NCBI GenBank assembly: GCA_003151415.1
Contig: PLXK01000023.1
Location: 1 to 41,968 of the forward strand
Origin: Bacteroidota bacterium
GTDB lineage: Bacteria > Bacteroidota > Bacteroidia > Palsa-965
Length of the DNA stretch: 41,968 bases
Direction of reading: 5' to 3'
Shown here: piece after piece, positions 6,996-16,187 of the stretch
Layout of the letters: the number at the start of each line of letters is the position of its first letter
Position numbering within the stretch: position 1 is the first letter of the stretch
Program-made: the position numbers and the translations under genes
Notes under the pieces: model-generated
What the model saw: the letters and a program-made list of their open reading frames with translations, nothing else
What the model was told of the DNA's origin: nothing
The model's database searches: none

Positions 6996-8868
6996 AATCC
7001 TCCTCCTCCTCAAACTCCAAATCCGCATCTTTTTCCCAGATCTCCATCTCGCAGGGCTTGCAGTTGAATTTTAGTTTGTATTCGTTTTCTCCGTGTTTCA
7101 GTACCAGGGGTTCCACCACTTTTTCGCCCATGGTGGCTCTTTGAAAACGGGCGCATTTGCCCAATTCATATTTTACACAGTACTTGGTGGTCATCACACG
7201 CGATTTGCCGGGCTCCCACTGCAATTCAAATGCTTTTTCTATTTCTGTTACACCATGGCGCTTGTAAAAAGTGCGGGCCAGCTGATTGGATACGTTGTAA
7301 GTGAAATCCAATTGCGTTACCGGGTAGGGGTGATCTGTTTTTGTAATCTGAAATTCTTCTCGGTGATAGTCCTTCACCCGGATATGAATCAATTGCTCCA
7401 AAACCTCACGTCTGATCTCATTGATTTTGGATATGGGTAAAAACCAGTTGCCCGAAAACACCACTTCGATATCATCCACCACAAAAGGGGTGTTGCCTGC
7501 CTTTGCTAAATTCTTTTTGATATTCGGCAATGTCGACTCTTCGTTTTTAGCGGGTTCTTTATTTGCTTTAAAAGACGATACGCTTTTGTGCCCGTCTTCG
7601 TCAACAGCCAGCAACTGAAAGCCGTCGCTTGTTTCGGTGAATTTCAGCTGAACCCCAATCTTGCGCACGGCACTGTCTTCTCTCTCCACCAATTTGTTAA
7701 ATGCAGCATCCGAATTTCTGTAAATGACTGTGCCCGGTTTAAGCGATTTGAACGTGTTGGGCACGACAATATTATTGACGATGATGTTGATCTGAAGTCC
7801 ATCGACCACACCCTCGTCGTTGGTAAAACAAAGCCCGTCGCCATTGTTTAACTTCTCATAATTTTCGATGACATAGCCGTTGGCTTTTGTTTCAATGAGC
7901 TTGCCAATCAGCTGTCCCTGTGATTTCGGACTTTCCCAGGTGCCGATTTTTTCTACGCGTTTGTTTACAAAATAGTCGGTATAGCCGCGGTTAAAACTCC
8001 TGTCCATTTCGGCTTCGAAATTGTAAGATGTTCGTCCCGATGAGGCTTTTTGATACGTCTCGTTGTTTTCCAGAAAGGTATCCAGTTTCTTTCGCAGGTA
8101 GGAGGTGTTGTTTTTGACGTACACCATATCTTTCAAGCGGCCTTCTATTTTGAAAGAGGTGATTCCGGCTTCGATCAGATTGGGCAATTGATCGCTCAGG
8201 TCCAGATCCTTGATGGATAACAAATGGCTGTTGGCAATCAGTGTTTTTCCTGTGCCGTCGGTTAAGTTATATGGCAAGCGGCAGTTCTGGGCGCAGGAGC
8301 CTCTGTTGGCGCTGCGTTCTCCGTTGGCCACGCTCATGTAGCAATTGCCGCTGAAAGAAACACAAAGCGCGCCGGACACAAAAAATTCCAGTTCTACATC
8401 GGTGGCTTTGTGGATGTCCTTGATCTGATCCAAATTTAATTCCCGGGCCAGCACAACGCGTTTCATTCCGGCATCGGCCAAAAATTTCACGTGTTTGGGA
8501 TCCCTGTTGTTGGCTTGTGTGCTTGCATGAATGACAATCGGTGGCAAATCCAGTTCCATAATGGCCATATCCTGAACGATCAGGGCATCCACTCCGATGT
8601 CGTATAAATGATGAATCAGCTTTTTGCAGTCTTCCAGTTCATTGTCATACAGAATGGTATTGACCACCACAAAGACCCTTGCTTTAAAGAGGTGTGCATA
8701 GTGTACAAGTTCCGCGATATCCTCAACCGAATTCGTGGCATTTGAACGGGCTCCGAATTGCGGCGCTCCTATATATACGGCATCTGCACCGGCATTGATA
8801 GCCGCCATCCCCTGAATTAAATTTTTGGCAGGAGACAGAATTTCAATTTTCTTTTTCATGTAAGGCAA
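6994..8868 (-). CDS. Peptidase U32 family protein (YegQ/TrhP-RlhA group)
   Basis: 624 residues; an ATG three codons in (8859) is an equally good start. IEILSPAKNLIQGMAAINAG and ADAVYIGAPQFGARSNA are the family opening. The U32 signature lies at residues 161-179 (EFFVSGALCVSFSGNCYMS), followed by RGSCAQNCRLPY, giving four conserved cysteines (169, 176, 192, 196), then FKIEGRLKD. A long C-terminal extension has Cys-rich segments (YELGKCARFQ, FNCKPCEMEIW) and ends in an acidic tail. Although named peptidases, characterised members (TrhP, RlhA) hydroxylate tRNA U34 or 23S rRNA C2501 using prephenate, so an RNA hydroxylase is the better guess. Cytoplasmic; no signal peptide. A near-consensus -7 box (GACCTTTG) lies just upstream. 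Confidence 0.88.
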   Translation of the reverse strand: MPYMKKKIEILSPAKNLIQGMAAINAGADAVYIGAPQFGARSNATNSVEDIAELVHYAHLFKARVFVVVNTILYDNELEDCKKLIHHLYDIGVDALIVQDMAIMELDLPPIVIHASTQANNRDPKHVKFLADAGMKRVVLARELNLDQIKDIHKATDVELEFFVSGALCVSFSGNCYMSVANGERSANRGSCAQNCRLPYNLTDGTGKTLIANSHLLSIKDLDLSDQLPNLIEAGITSFKIEGRLKDMVYVKNNTSYLRKKLDTFLENNETYQKASSGRTSYNFEAEMDRSFNRGYTDYFVNKRVEKIGTWESPKSQGQLIGKLIETKANGYVIENYEKLNNGDGLCFTNDEGVVDGLQINIIVNNIVVPNTFKSLKPGTVIYRNSDAAFNKLVEREDSAVRKIGVQLKFTETSDGFQLLAVDEDGHKSVSSFKANKEPAKNEESTLPNIKKNLAKAGNTPFVVDDIEVVFSGNWFLPISKINEIRREVLEQLIHIRVKDYHREEFQITKTDHPYPVTQLDFTYNVSNQLARTFYKRHGVTEIEKAFELQWEPGKSRVMTTKYCVKYELGKCARFQRATMGEKVVEPLVLKHGENEYKLKFNCKPCEMEIWEKDADLEFEEEED

Positions 8869-8989
8869 AGGTCTGAAAATTAATCGAATGAAGCCTGAAA
8901 TAAGCCTAAAACCGGTGGTAAAGGCCTCGTTTTTCAGTTAAATCAGGCACGAAAAGGCCATATCCTGTTCTGCAGAAGGGAAAACAGCA

Positions 8990-9032
8990 AAAACCTCCAC
9001 TTCCATGCATGTGTTATGGAGGGAAAGGTTTT
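8990..9032 (-). terminator. Imperfect hairpin terminator downstream of the protease gene
   Basis: On the minus strand AAAACCT and TCCAT pair with ATGGA and AGGTTTT across an internal loop of five mismatched bases, with GCATG-type loop sequence and T-runs on both sides. It sits 50 bp after the stop of the trypsin/PDZ gene. Both outer arms are A/T-rich, so it could work in either direction. Confidence 0.5.
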
Positions 9033-9081
9033 TGGTTTTTCGGTTCTTAACCGTGCCGGAATACGGGGGGGCATTTGAAGC

Positions 9082-10005
9082 TTATTTCAAAACGGGAGTC
9101 AGTTTCATTTCGAGTTTTTTGTTGTCTCTGACCACCTTTACAAATTGAAACATTCCGATTTTGTCTTCGGTAAGCATTTTAAAAAGTGCATCCGACGATT
9201 CCACCATTTTGTCATTGAAGGAAAACAAAATGTCGCCGTCCAACAATCCGGCTTTAGAGGCGGGGCTGTCTTTAACCACCTGGGTGATGAACAAGGCGCT
9301 CTTGTTTTTCAACTCGTTGATGGTTCTGAATTTGGGAACGAGATCTATTTGCTGCATGGCCAAGCCCAAAAAGGCTCTTTTCACCTTTCCGAATTTGATG
9401 AGCTGGTAGGCTATTTCTTTGGCTGTGTTGATACTGATTGCAAAACAAATATTTTGCGCCCCGCTGATCATGGCCGTATTCACCCCGATAACTTCACCCT
9501 GGGCATTGATTAAGGGTCCGCCCGAGCTGCCCGGATTAAGGGCCGCATCTGTTTGTATCATGCTGTCCATCATGTTTCCGGCCTGCGTTCTGAGGCTTCT
9601 GCCAAGGGCGCTGACGATGCCGGAGGTGGCTGTATGCTGGAAGCCGAGCGGATTTCCAATGGCGATGACCAACTGGCCTATTTTCAATTCGCCGGAATCG
9701 CCCAGTGGGGCCGGGTGGTAATCGTGCGAGGAAATTTTCAATATGGCCAAATCATTCGAAGGATCTTCGCCGATTAAGTTGGCCTCATGCGAAGTGCCGC
9801 CGAAAAGAACAACTCTCAGTTTCTTTGCCCCGTTTACGACATGGCTGTTTGTAAACAAATAACCGTCGGACGAGAAAATGAACCCCGATCCCGCTCCCTC
9901 TGCGTACTCCTTATTTTTGACTTCGACTAAGCGTTCTATTTTTACAACCGAAGTTTTCACCTTTTCGATGGCTTCTATGATTGTCTGGGAAATTAGGTCT
10001 TTCAT
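9082..10005 (-). CDS. S1C-family (HtrA/DegP-like) trypsin-PDZ serine protease without a signal peptide
   Basis: 307 residues. Trypsin-like domain at about 37-200: GSGFIFSSDGYLFTNSHVV (His55), DPSNDLAILKI (Asp85), and ALNPGSSGGPLINAQGEVIG (Ser161); the full catalytic triad is present. A single PDZ domain follows at about 205-303 (DSPASKAGLLDGDILFSFND). HtrA proteases degrade or refold damaged proteins, normally in the periplasm. The N-terminus (MKDLISQTIIEAIEKVKTSV) is amphipathic and has no signal peptide or TM helix, so this copy is predicted to be cytoplasmic or the start is mis-set; no better upstream start was seen. It is monocistronic, with a hairpin downstream. Confidence 0.9.
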   Translation of the reverse strand: MKDLISQTIIEAIEKVKTSVVKIERLVEVKNKEYAEGAGSGFIFSSDGYLFTNSHVVNGAKKLRVVLFGGTSHEANLIGEDPSNDLAILKISSHDYHPAPLGDSGELKIGQLVIAIGNPLGFQHTATSGIVSALGRSLRTQAGNMMDSMIQTDAALNPGSSGGPLINAQGEVIGVNTAMISGAQNICFAISINTAKEIAYQLIKFGKVKRAFLGLAMQQIDLVPKFRTINELKNKSALFITQVVKDSPASKAGLLDGDILFSFNDKMVESSDALFKMLTEDKIGMFQFVKVVRDNKKLEMKLTPVLK

Positions 10006-10145
10006 ACATCCCGCTCATCAAATTCAAAACCAATCTCAATCAGGCCACAAAACCTATCAAATGAAAATAGTTCGGCAGCCAATATTGCAGGAAAGTATTG
10101 TAGGCATGACGTTTTGGCGCAGTTGTATCAGCCATTAAAAGCATC

Positions 10146-12302
10146 TCACCTCACCAGACTGATATTGCCCTTTTGACTAATCACCTCACCGGTAAGCAGG
10201 GTTGCTTTCAGGTAATAAACAAAAACAGCCGTATTCATCGCCTGTCCTTTGTAAACACCATCCCAGCATTCTTTCCTGTCGCTGGTTTCAAAAACGCGCT
10301 CGCCCCAGCGGTCGTAAATGGTGATTGTAAAACTTTGGATGCAGGAGCCGAAGATGCAAAGCTTGTCGTTTTCGCCATCGCCGTTGGGCGAAAAATAATT
10401 GGGTACAAACACTTCCCCGCATTCCACCCGCACCTGCAGACAGGAACTGTTGGTGCAACCCTTGCTGTCTTTTACGGTGACGCAATACGTGGTCGTTGAA
10501 GAAGGATTTGCATTGGGGTTGGAGCAGCTGTCGCAGCTGAGGCCCTGCGAAGGAGACCAGAAATAGGTACCGCCTCCGCTTGCGCTGAGCATCACGCTTT
10601 GTCCGATGAGCACGCTTACATTGTTTCCGGCACTCGCTGTCGGCCCCGAAAGTAAGGGCGACAAGGCGACAGTGTCTGTTTGCGAAGCGCCGGATGCGTC
10701 GCTGATTTTTACTTCGTATTTGCCGGGGCACAAACCGGTGGCGGTTTGTGTGCTCTGAGGAGGTTGGGTGTTCCAGGAATAGGAAAAGGGAGCGATGCCT
10801 CCGGTGACGATGGCTTCGGCTTTTCCGTTACAGTTTCCGCTACAGAGCGGTGAGCTTTGTCCGACACAGGCCGAAAGCGCCGTGCAGACATATTGGGCCA
10901 CGAATGTTTTTTCTCCGTAGCCGGCATAGGGCAAGGTGAATATTCCCACCTGAAAGGGATCGGACAAATAGTCGCCTGCTAAGAACACATTGCCCCGCGG
11001 ATCTACTATTATTTCAATGGCGTCGTCACCACCGCTTGCAAGGGCCGATGTGCAGAGCACATGACCCGAAGGATCGTATTTGGCAACAAACATCGGATCG
11101 CAGCCGCCAATGCAGTTGCCTGCGGGCTGAAGAAGCGTTTCGGTGCCAAACAAGGCGGAAGGGCTGTTCAGAAATCCGGTGACATAGGCATCTCCGCAGA
11201 CATCCGTGCTGATGGAGTATCCGCCGTCATCCTGTGTTCCTCCGGCACTTTTTGCCCAGAGTATATTTCCATCGGGATCGTATTTGGAAACAAAAATATT
11301 GTTCCGGCCGATGGTGGTGGCATTGTTAAGCACCACTGTTCCGAAGGCGATTGTGCTGCTGCTGTATGCCCCGGTAACGAATGCATTTCCCGAGTTGTCC
11401 GTACAGACTGAAAATCCCTTGTCGGCATTGCTTGTTCCTCCGGCACTTTTTGCCCAAAGCGCAGTGCCATTCGTGTCGCATTTCATGATAAATACATTGG
11501 CATTACCAAGACCGGTATTGGTGAGTGTTGTTGTTCCAAACACAATGGAATTGCTTCTGAAATATCCCGTCACAAAGGCGTGCCCGCTTTTGTCGGTGCA
11601 GATGGACAGGGCTTCATCATCGTCGGAGCCTCCCGCATTTTTTGCCCAGAGTAAATTTCCCCGGGTATCGTATTTGGCAATAAATACATTTCCCCCGCCT
11701 GTCGTGTTTGAATTGGTTAGTGTGGTTGTTCCAAAAAAGGCTTTGGGGCTGGTGAAGGATCCGGTGATGAATACATTGCCAATGGAATCTGTGGCCAGGG
11801 CATAGCACATGTCGGCGCCTGATCCTCCGGCGCTTTTTGCCCAGAGCACATTTCCGTTGGGATCGTATTTGGCAAGAAAGATATTATCGCTTCCGGCATT
11901 GCTGAGATTGGTAAGTCCGACGGTGAACACGGGATCGGCAAAATACCCGGCCACATAAATATTGCCGGTGAGATCAGTGCAAACGGCCGTTCCCGATTCG
12001 TCGGAAGCTCCGCCGGCGCTCACAGCCCAGATGACATTGCCGTTGCCATCGTATTTGGTCAGATAGGCATCAATTCCGCCCTGGTTGCTCAGTGTTTTGG
12101 ATCCGAAGGTGACCGATGCCGTGTCAAAATCGCCGGTGATAATGATGTTTCCATTTAAATCTGTACACACCCCATTGCATTCGGATGATCCTGCTCCCAC
12201 TGCGTTTTTCGCCCAGGTCCAGTTTTGGCCGGAGCAGAGGATGTTTGACAACACAAATATGGAAATGCAGAATGCAATGCGCGCATGGCGGAGGTTCATC
12301 AT
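10146..12302 (-). CDS. SBBP-repeat secreted protein with T9SS type B (CHU_C) sorting domain
   Basis: 718 residues. A signal peptide (MMNLRHARIAFCISIFVLSN then ILCSG) is followed by about eight repeats of roughly 54 residues at 30-470, each with a core like NIYVAGYF, FGTTTLTN, NVFIAKYDPNGNVLWAKSAG: SBBP repeats, predicted to fold as a beta-propeller. An SprB-type repeat (about 490-550: CSGNCNGKAEAIVTGGIAPF) and an Ig-like domain (about 560-630, ending CVTVKDSKGCTNSSC) follow. The last 85 residues (VPNYFSPNGDGENDKLCIFG, ITIYDRWGERVF, CWDGVYKGQ) are a gliding-motility type B C-terminal signal for secretion by T9SS. Such proteins are surface-bound or released adhesins; the ligand is unknown. Confidence 0.88.
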   Translation of the reverse strand: MMNLRHARIAFCISIFVLSNILCSGQNWTWAKNAVGAGSSECNGVCTDLNGNIIITGDFDTASVTFGSKTLSNQGGIDAYLTKYDGNGNVIWAVSAGGASDESGTAVCTDLTGNIYVAGYFADPVFTVGLTNLSNAGSDNIFLAKYDPNGNVLWAKSAGGSGADMCYALATDSIGNVFITGSFTSPKAFFGTTTLTNSNTTGGGNVFIAKYDTRGNLLWAKNAGGSDDDEALSICTDKSGHAFVTGYFRSNSIVFGTTTLTNTGLGNANVFIMKCDTNGTALWAKSAGGTSNADKGFSVCTDNSGNAFVTGAYSSSTIAFGTVVLNNATTIGRNNIFVSKYDPDGNILWAKSAGGTQDDGGYSISTDVCGDAYVTGFLNSPSALFGTETLLQPAGNCIGGCDPMFVAKYDPSGHVLCTSALASGGDDAIEIIVDPRGNVFLAGDYLSDPFQVGIFTLPYAGYGEKTFVAQYVCTALSACVGQSSPLCSGNCNGKAEAIVTGGIAPFSYSWNTQPPQSTQTATGLCPGKYEVKISDASGASQTDTVALSPLLSGPTASAGNNVSVLIGQSVMLSASGGGTYFWSPSQGLSCDSCSNPNANPSSTTTYCVTVKDSKGCTNSSCLQVRVECGEVFVPNYFSPNGDGENDKLCIFGSCIQSFTITIYDRWGERVFETSDRKECWDGVYKGQAMNTAVFVYYLKATLLTGEVISQKGNISLVR

Positions 12303-12757
12303 TTGTTTTCTGGATCTTTTTTACCGGATGGGTCAATCAAACGCTTCTTTTTCGATCCACAAAATACCCATAGAGTATGTTTTCTTGAAGAAATAGCACG
12401 ACCGGATTTTGTACCGGGCGCTTTTGTAAACGGTGCACGGACCTGTTTAAGTATTTTCATTCTCAAAAATAATTTTGCTTCCTTTTTTTTATTGGAACCG
12501 GCTGCATCCTTTTTTTATGCTGAACCGGTACCCAAAGCAGCAAGTCGGGTGAAATGGCCGTTTAACAAGCCCTCATGCCGGAACCCGGTACCGGGCAGTG
12601 CGATCTGTCTTTATTCTGTATCTTTATTAACGCAATCCAAATCACAGACAGAAAATTTTTTTCCCTTCAGCTCGGAGTTTGCCGTACAGTTGAATTTATC
12701 AAGGCAAATCAAACAGTTTAAACAATGGCAACCCTTCGTCCGAAAAACAGCATAAAA
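12303..12757. other. Divergent intergenic region with a CCCGGTACCGGG palindrome
   Basis: About 450 bp between two divergent T9SS cargo genes, presumably holding both promoters. A near-consensus -7 box TATCTTTA lies at 12619-12626 on the plus strand, about 130 bp before the next start. A perfect 12-bp palindrome CCCGGTACCGGG spans 12584-12595 just upstream and may be an operator. No gene with a plausible product was seen. Confidence 0.4.
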
Positions 12758-15700
12758 ATGATCAAACAGCTCCTTGTTATTTGCTTTTTCTTAATGGAAT
12801 TCTCGGGCTACGGGCAAACCCAATTGTGGGGGATGACCCAGGGAGGCGGACAATCCGGAGGGGGAAGTGTTTTTAAAACGGATGCTTACGGAAATAACGA
12901 AATCGTTGAGCCTGGTTTTTTTGTGAAGGTAAACGGAGCCAATCCGGCGATGACCAATTTGCTGCAGGCTTCCGATGGCATGCTCTATGGAATGACCTCC
13001 GGTGGCGGTGTGAACAATATGGGGGTGGTGTTTCAGTTCGATCCGCTTACTTCGGCCTACACCGTGAAGCTGGATTTTGCCGGAACGGCCAATGGAAGCA
13101 ATCCGCAGGGCTCTCTGATTCAGGCATCCGATGGCCTGTTTTATGGCATGACCTACGAAGGCGGAGCAGCAAACTTTGGCGTTTTGTTTCAATTTGATCC
13201 GGTTTCTTCGCTTTGCACAAAAAAAATAGATTTTGACGGAACCTCGACCGGAAGCAATCCGCAGGGCACGCTGATGCAGGCATCCGATGGCTTTCTGTAT
13301 GGCATGACCAATAGCGGCGGTGCAAACAATGAGGGTGTTTTGTTTCGGTTCGATCCCGTTACCTCCTCGCTGACTGACCTGATGGATTTTTCGGGCACTG
13401 CCAATGGAAGTTTTCCCCAATCGGCCTTGACCCAGGCACCCAATGGCATGCTCTATGGCACCACTTCGCAGGGCGGAACAAAAGGTTTTGGTGTTTTGTT
13501 CCAGTTCGATCCGGTGGCTTTAAGCTGTACGAAAATGCTCGACTTTACCGGAAATGCAAATGGAAGCAGCCCGATAGGTTCTCTCATACTGGCCACAGAT
13601 GCCAAACTTTATGGAACCACATTTCAAGGTGGGGTAAATGGTTACGGTACATTGTTTCAGTTTGATCCTGCCGTTTCGGGTTTTTCCAAATTGCTTGATC
13701 TGACAGGCCACACAAACGGAGACTTTCCCATGGGTTCGCTGATTCAGGCTCCTGACGGAAAGTTTTACGGAACAACTTACCAGGGCGGCTTAAATGGCTT
13801 CGGTGTTTTGTTTCAGTTTGATGCTGCGACATCTTCCTATTCAAACAAGCTTGATTTTGACAGAAGCACAAATGGGAGCAACCCGCAAGCCGGATTGACA
13901 CTTGCAGCCGATGGAAATCTGTATGGGATGACCAACGCAGGAGGAGTGGCGAATATGGGTGTATTGTTTCAATACGTGACTTCCTCGTCTGGCTTCGTAA
14001 AAAAACTTGATTTTGATTATGCCGTAACCGGAAACAATCCCTATGGCTCTTTGGTGAAGGCGGCCGACGGAAAATTATATGGCCTGGCCTATGGAGGCGG
14101 AGCCAGTAACATGGGCGTTCTGTTTCAACTGGATCCGGCCAATTCGACGTATGCAAAAATGTTTGATTTTGACGGCGCGGCAAGCGGCAGCAGTCCACAG
14201 GGCTCCCTGGTTCAGGCTTCCGATGGTAACTTATATGGGATGACTTACGGGGGCGGTGCAAATGGCATGGGTATTTTGTTTCAATACAATCCCCTCAGCG
14301 CTGTTTGTTCGAAGCTCTTTGATTTTGCAGGAACAGCCAATGGAAGTTATCCCTACGGCTCTTTGATTCAGGCTTCCGATGGAAAGCTATACGGAATGAC
14401 CTATTCCGGAGGACTCAACGACATGGGTGTTTTGTTTCAATTCGATCCGCTGAGTTCCGTTTTTACCGACATGCTCGATTTCGCAGGTGCCGCCAGCGGA
14501 GAAAACCCGCTGGGTTCCCTGGTTCAGGCATCAGACGGAGGACTGTATGGAATGACCTATTCCGGGGGGACAAATAATCTGGGTGTGTTGTTTCGGTTTG
14601 ACCCGGCAAGTTCAGCCTATCTTAAAAAGATTGATTTTAACGGAACATCGAATGGAAACAATCCTCAGGGCAATCTGATCCAGGCCCGGGATGGAAATTT
14701 ATACGGAATGACTTCCGAAGGAGGAGCTACGAATCAGGGCGTTTTGTTTCAATTTAATCCTTTGACTGAAGTCTATACCGACGAGATAGATTTTGACGGA
14801 ACAACAAAAGGACAATTTCCTTATGGTTCATTGATGCAGGCTTCGGATGGAAACCTCTATGGGATGACCTTTTCCGGAGGAACAAACAATGCCGGTGTCA
14901 TGTTTCAATTTGACCCTGCGGCATTAAATTTTTCAAAAAAAATTGATTTTGCCGGAGGCAACGGGGCTTTTCCCTATTACACCGGTCTTCTTGAGATTGG
15001 CGTATCCATTACTACCGATCCGGTCAGTGCAAATGCGTGTGCCGGAAATGCAATAGCTGTTCCGTATTCGATTACCGGAGCGTTTGATCCGGGAAATGTT
15101 TTTACAGCCCAGCTTTCGGACGGCTCGGGTTCATTTGCATCTCCAGTGAATATAGGTTCATCAACGGCTATTGCCCCGGGTACAATCAATGCCGCCATTC
15201 CCGCGCTCAGTGCCGCAGCAAACGGATATCTTATCCGCGTGATCAGCAGCAGTCCTGTTGCGACCGGAAGTGACAACGGAAGCCCTGTAGCCATTCATAC
15301 TTTGCCGGCCGTTACAGCCAATTCATCGGCATCTGTTGTCTGCGCCGGGTCCACTGTCGTTTTAACCGGCGGGGGAGCCAATACCTACAGCTGGACGGGA
15401 GCGGTGGATGGAATTCCTTTCAGCCCTACGGCAACAAATGCATATACCGTAACAGGAACGGACGGAAACAATTGCTCAAACAGTGCAACGACTACAGTTA
15501 CAGTGACTCATTTACCCGATGCAACCACCAGTGCCAGCGGAGCCGATATTTCTTCCAACCAGGCCCTGGCCGTATATCAATGGCTGGATTGCAACACCAA
15601 CAACACGCCCATAGCAGGGGCAACAAACCAAAGCTATCAGACATCGGCTGATGGCAGCTACGCGGTGAGAATTACAAAAGACGGCTGCACGGATACTTCG

Positions 15701-15979
15701 CTTTGCGTGAACATCATTTCAACAGGTTTGGCAGAACAGGAAAAAAGGTTGAGCCAATTCTCCATGTATCCGAACCCGAACAACGGTTCGTTTTCCATTC
15801 AATCGGCAGGCGAAGAAACATTTCTTGTTGTGAATGAACTGGGACAAACCATCCGGTCATTTAAAATCAATTTGGCCACATCCCACACTGCATGCATTGA
15901 AAATCTAAGCACCGGAATCTATTTCATCATCGGGATCAGCAATAACCAAATGAGAAGGCAAAAGCTGATTGTATACTGA
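12758..15979 (+). CDS. GloVer-type tandem-repeat secreted protein with T9SS type A sorting domain
   Basis: Translation is taken from the ATG at 12758 because it gives a signal peptide (MIKQLLVICFFLMEFSGYGQ); an in-frame ATG at 12725 would put 11 extra residues before it. Nucleotides 12941 to about 14965 encode 13 consecutive repeats of 52 residues (the last one is 51), each with NPQGSLIQASDG, LYGMTxxGG, NxGVLFQFDP and a KxDFDGTxxGS ending; this matches the TIGR03803 GloVer repeat, predicted to form beta-propeller blades. Two Ig-like segments follow, and the final 75 residues (FSMYPNPNNGSFSIQSAGEE ... GIYFIIGISNNQMRRQKLIV) form the T9SS type A sorting signal. Secreted or surface-attached; function unknown. 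Confidence 0.88.
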   Translation: MIKQLLVICFFLMEFSGYGQTQLWGMTQGGGQSGGGSVFKTDAYGNNEIVEPGFFVKVNGANPAMTNLLQASDGMLYGMTSGGGVNNMGVVFQFDPLTSAYTVKLDFAGTANGSNPQGSLIQASDGLFYGMTYEGGAANFGVLFQFDPVSSLCTKKIDFDGTSTGSNPQGTLMQASDGFLYGMTNSGGANNEGVLFRFDPVTSSLTDLMDFSGTANGSFPQSALTQAPNGMLYGTTSQGGTKGFGVLFQFDPVALSCTKMLDFTGNANGSSPIGSLILATDAKLYGTTFQGGVNGYGTLFQFDPAVSGFSKLLDLTGHTNGDFPMGSLIQAPDGKFYGTTYQGGLNGFGVLFQFDAATSSYSNKLDFDRSTNGSNPQAGLTLAADGNLYGMTNAGGVANMGVLFQYVTSSSGFVKKLDFDYAVTGNNPYGSLVKAADGKLYGLAYGGGASNMGVLFQLDPANSTYAKMFDFDGAASGSSPQGSLVQASDGNLYGMTYGGGANGMGILFQYNPLSAVCSKLFDFAGTANGSYPYGSLIQASDGKLYGMTYSGGLNDMGVLFQFDPLSSVFTDMLDFAGAASGENPLGSLVQASDGGLYGMTYSGGTNNLGVLFRFDPASSAYLKKIDFNGTSNGNNPQGNLIQARDGNLYGMTSEGGATNQGVLFQFNPLTEVYTDEIDFDGTTKGQFPYGSLMQASDGNLYGMTFSGGTNNAGVMFQFDPAALNFSKKIDFAGGNGAFPYYTGLLEIGVSITTDPVSANACAGNAIAVPYSITGAFDPGNVFTAQLSDGSGSFASPVNIGSSTAIAPGTINAAIPALSAAANGYLIRVISSSPVATGSDNGSPVAIHTLPAVTANSSASVVCAGSTVVLTGGGANTYSWTGAVDGIPFSPTATNAYTVTGTDGNNCSNSATTTVTVTHLPDATTSASGADISSNQALAVYQWLDCNTNNTPIAGATNQSYQTSADGSYAVRITKDGCTDTSLCVNIISTGLAEQEKRLSQFSMYPNPNNGSFSIQSAGEETFLVVNELGQTIRSFKINLATSHTACIENLSTGIYFIIGISNNQMRRQKLIVY

Positions 15980-16187
15980 TGCCAAGCCAATTTAAGGATT
16001 CCATCCTTGAAACGGGCCTGGCAATATATCTGCAGACCATTCCGATCCTGGCTGAAATATCCGGTTTCCAAAGAGCAGCGGGCTGTCCAGCCTGTTCGCG
16101 TGCCTGAATGATACCCTCTTTTTGCTTAATGGATTTTAAATACCTTCGCAGGCGGAGAAATTCCGTACATCGTCTTAACAAACCGGC

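Noticed and set aside
10288-10731. 147-codon frame in the same strand as the SBBP gene but shifted
   Set aside because: Arg-rich shadow of the real coding frame, caused by repetitive codons.
13584-14261. 225-codon minus-strand frame opposite the GloVer repeats
   Set aside because: Antisense shadow of the 52-residue repeats; the period and composition come from the plus-strand gene.
12941-14965. Tandem DNA repeats as a possible CRISPR array
   Set aside because: Units are 156 bp, in frame and protein-coding, with no conserved short repeat or unique spacers.
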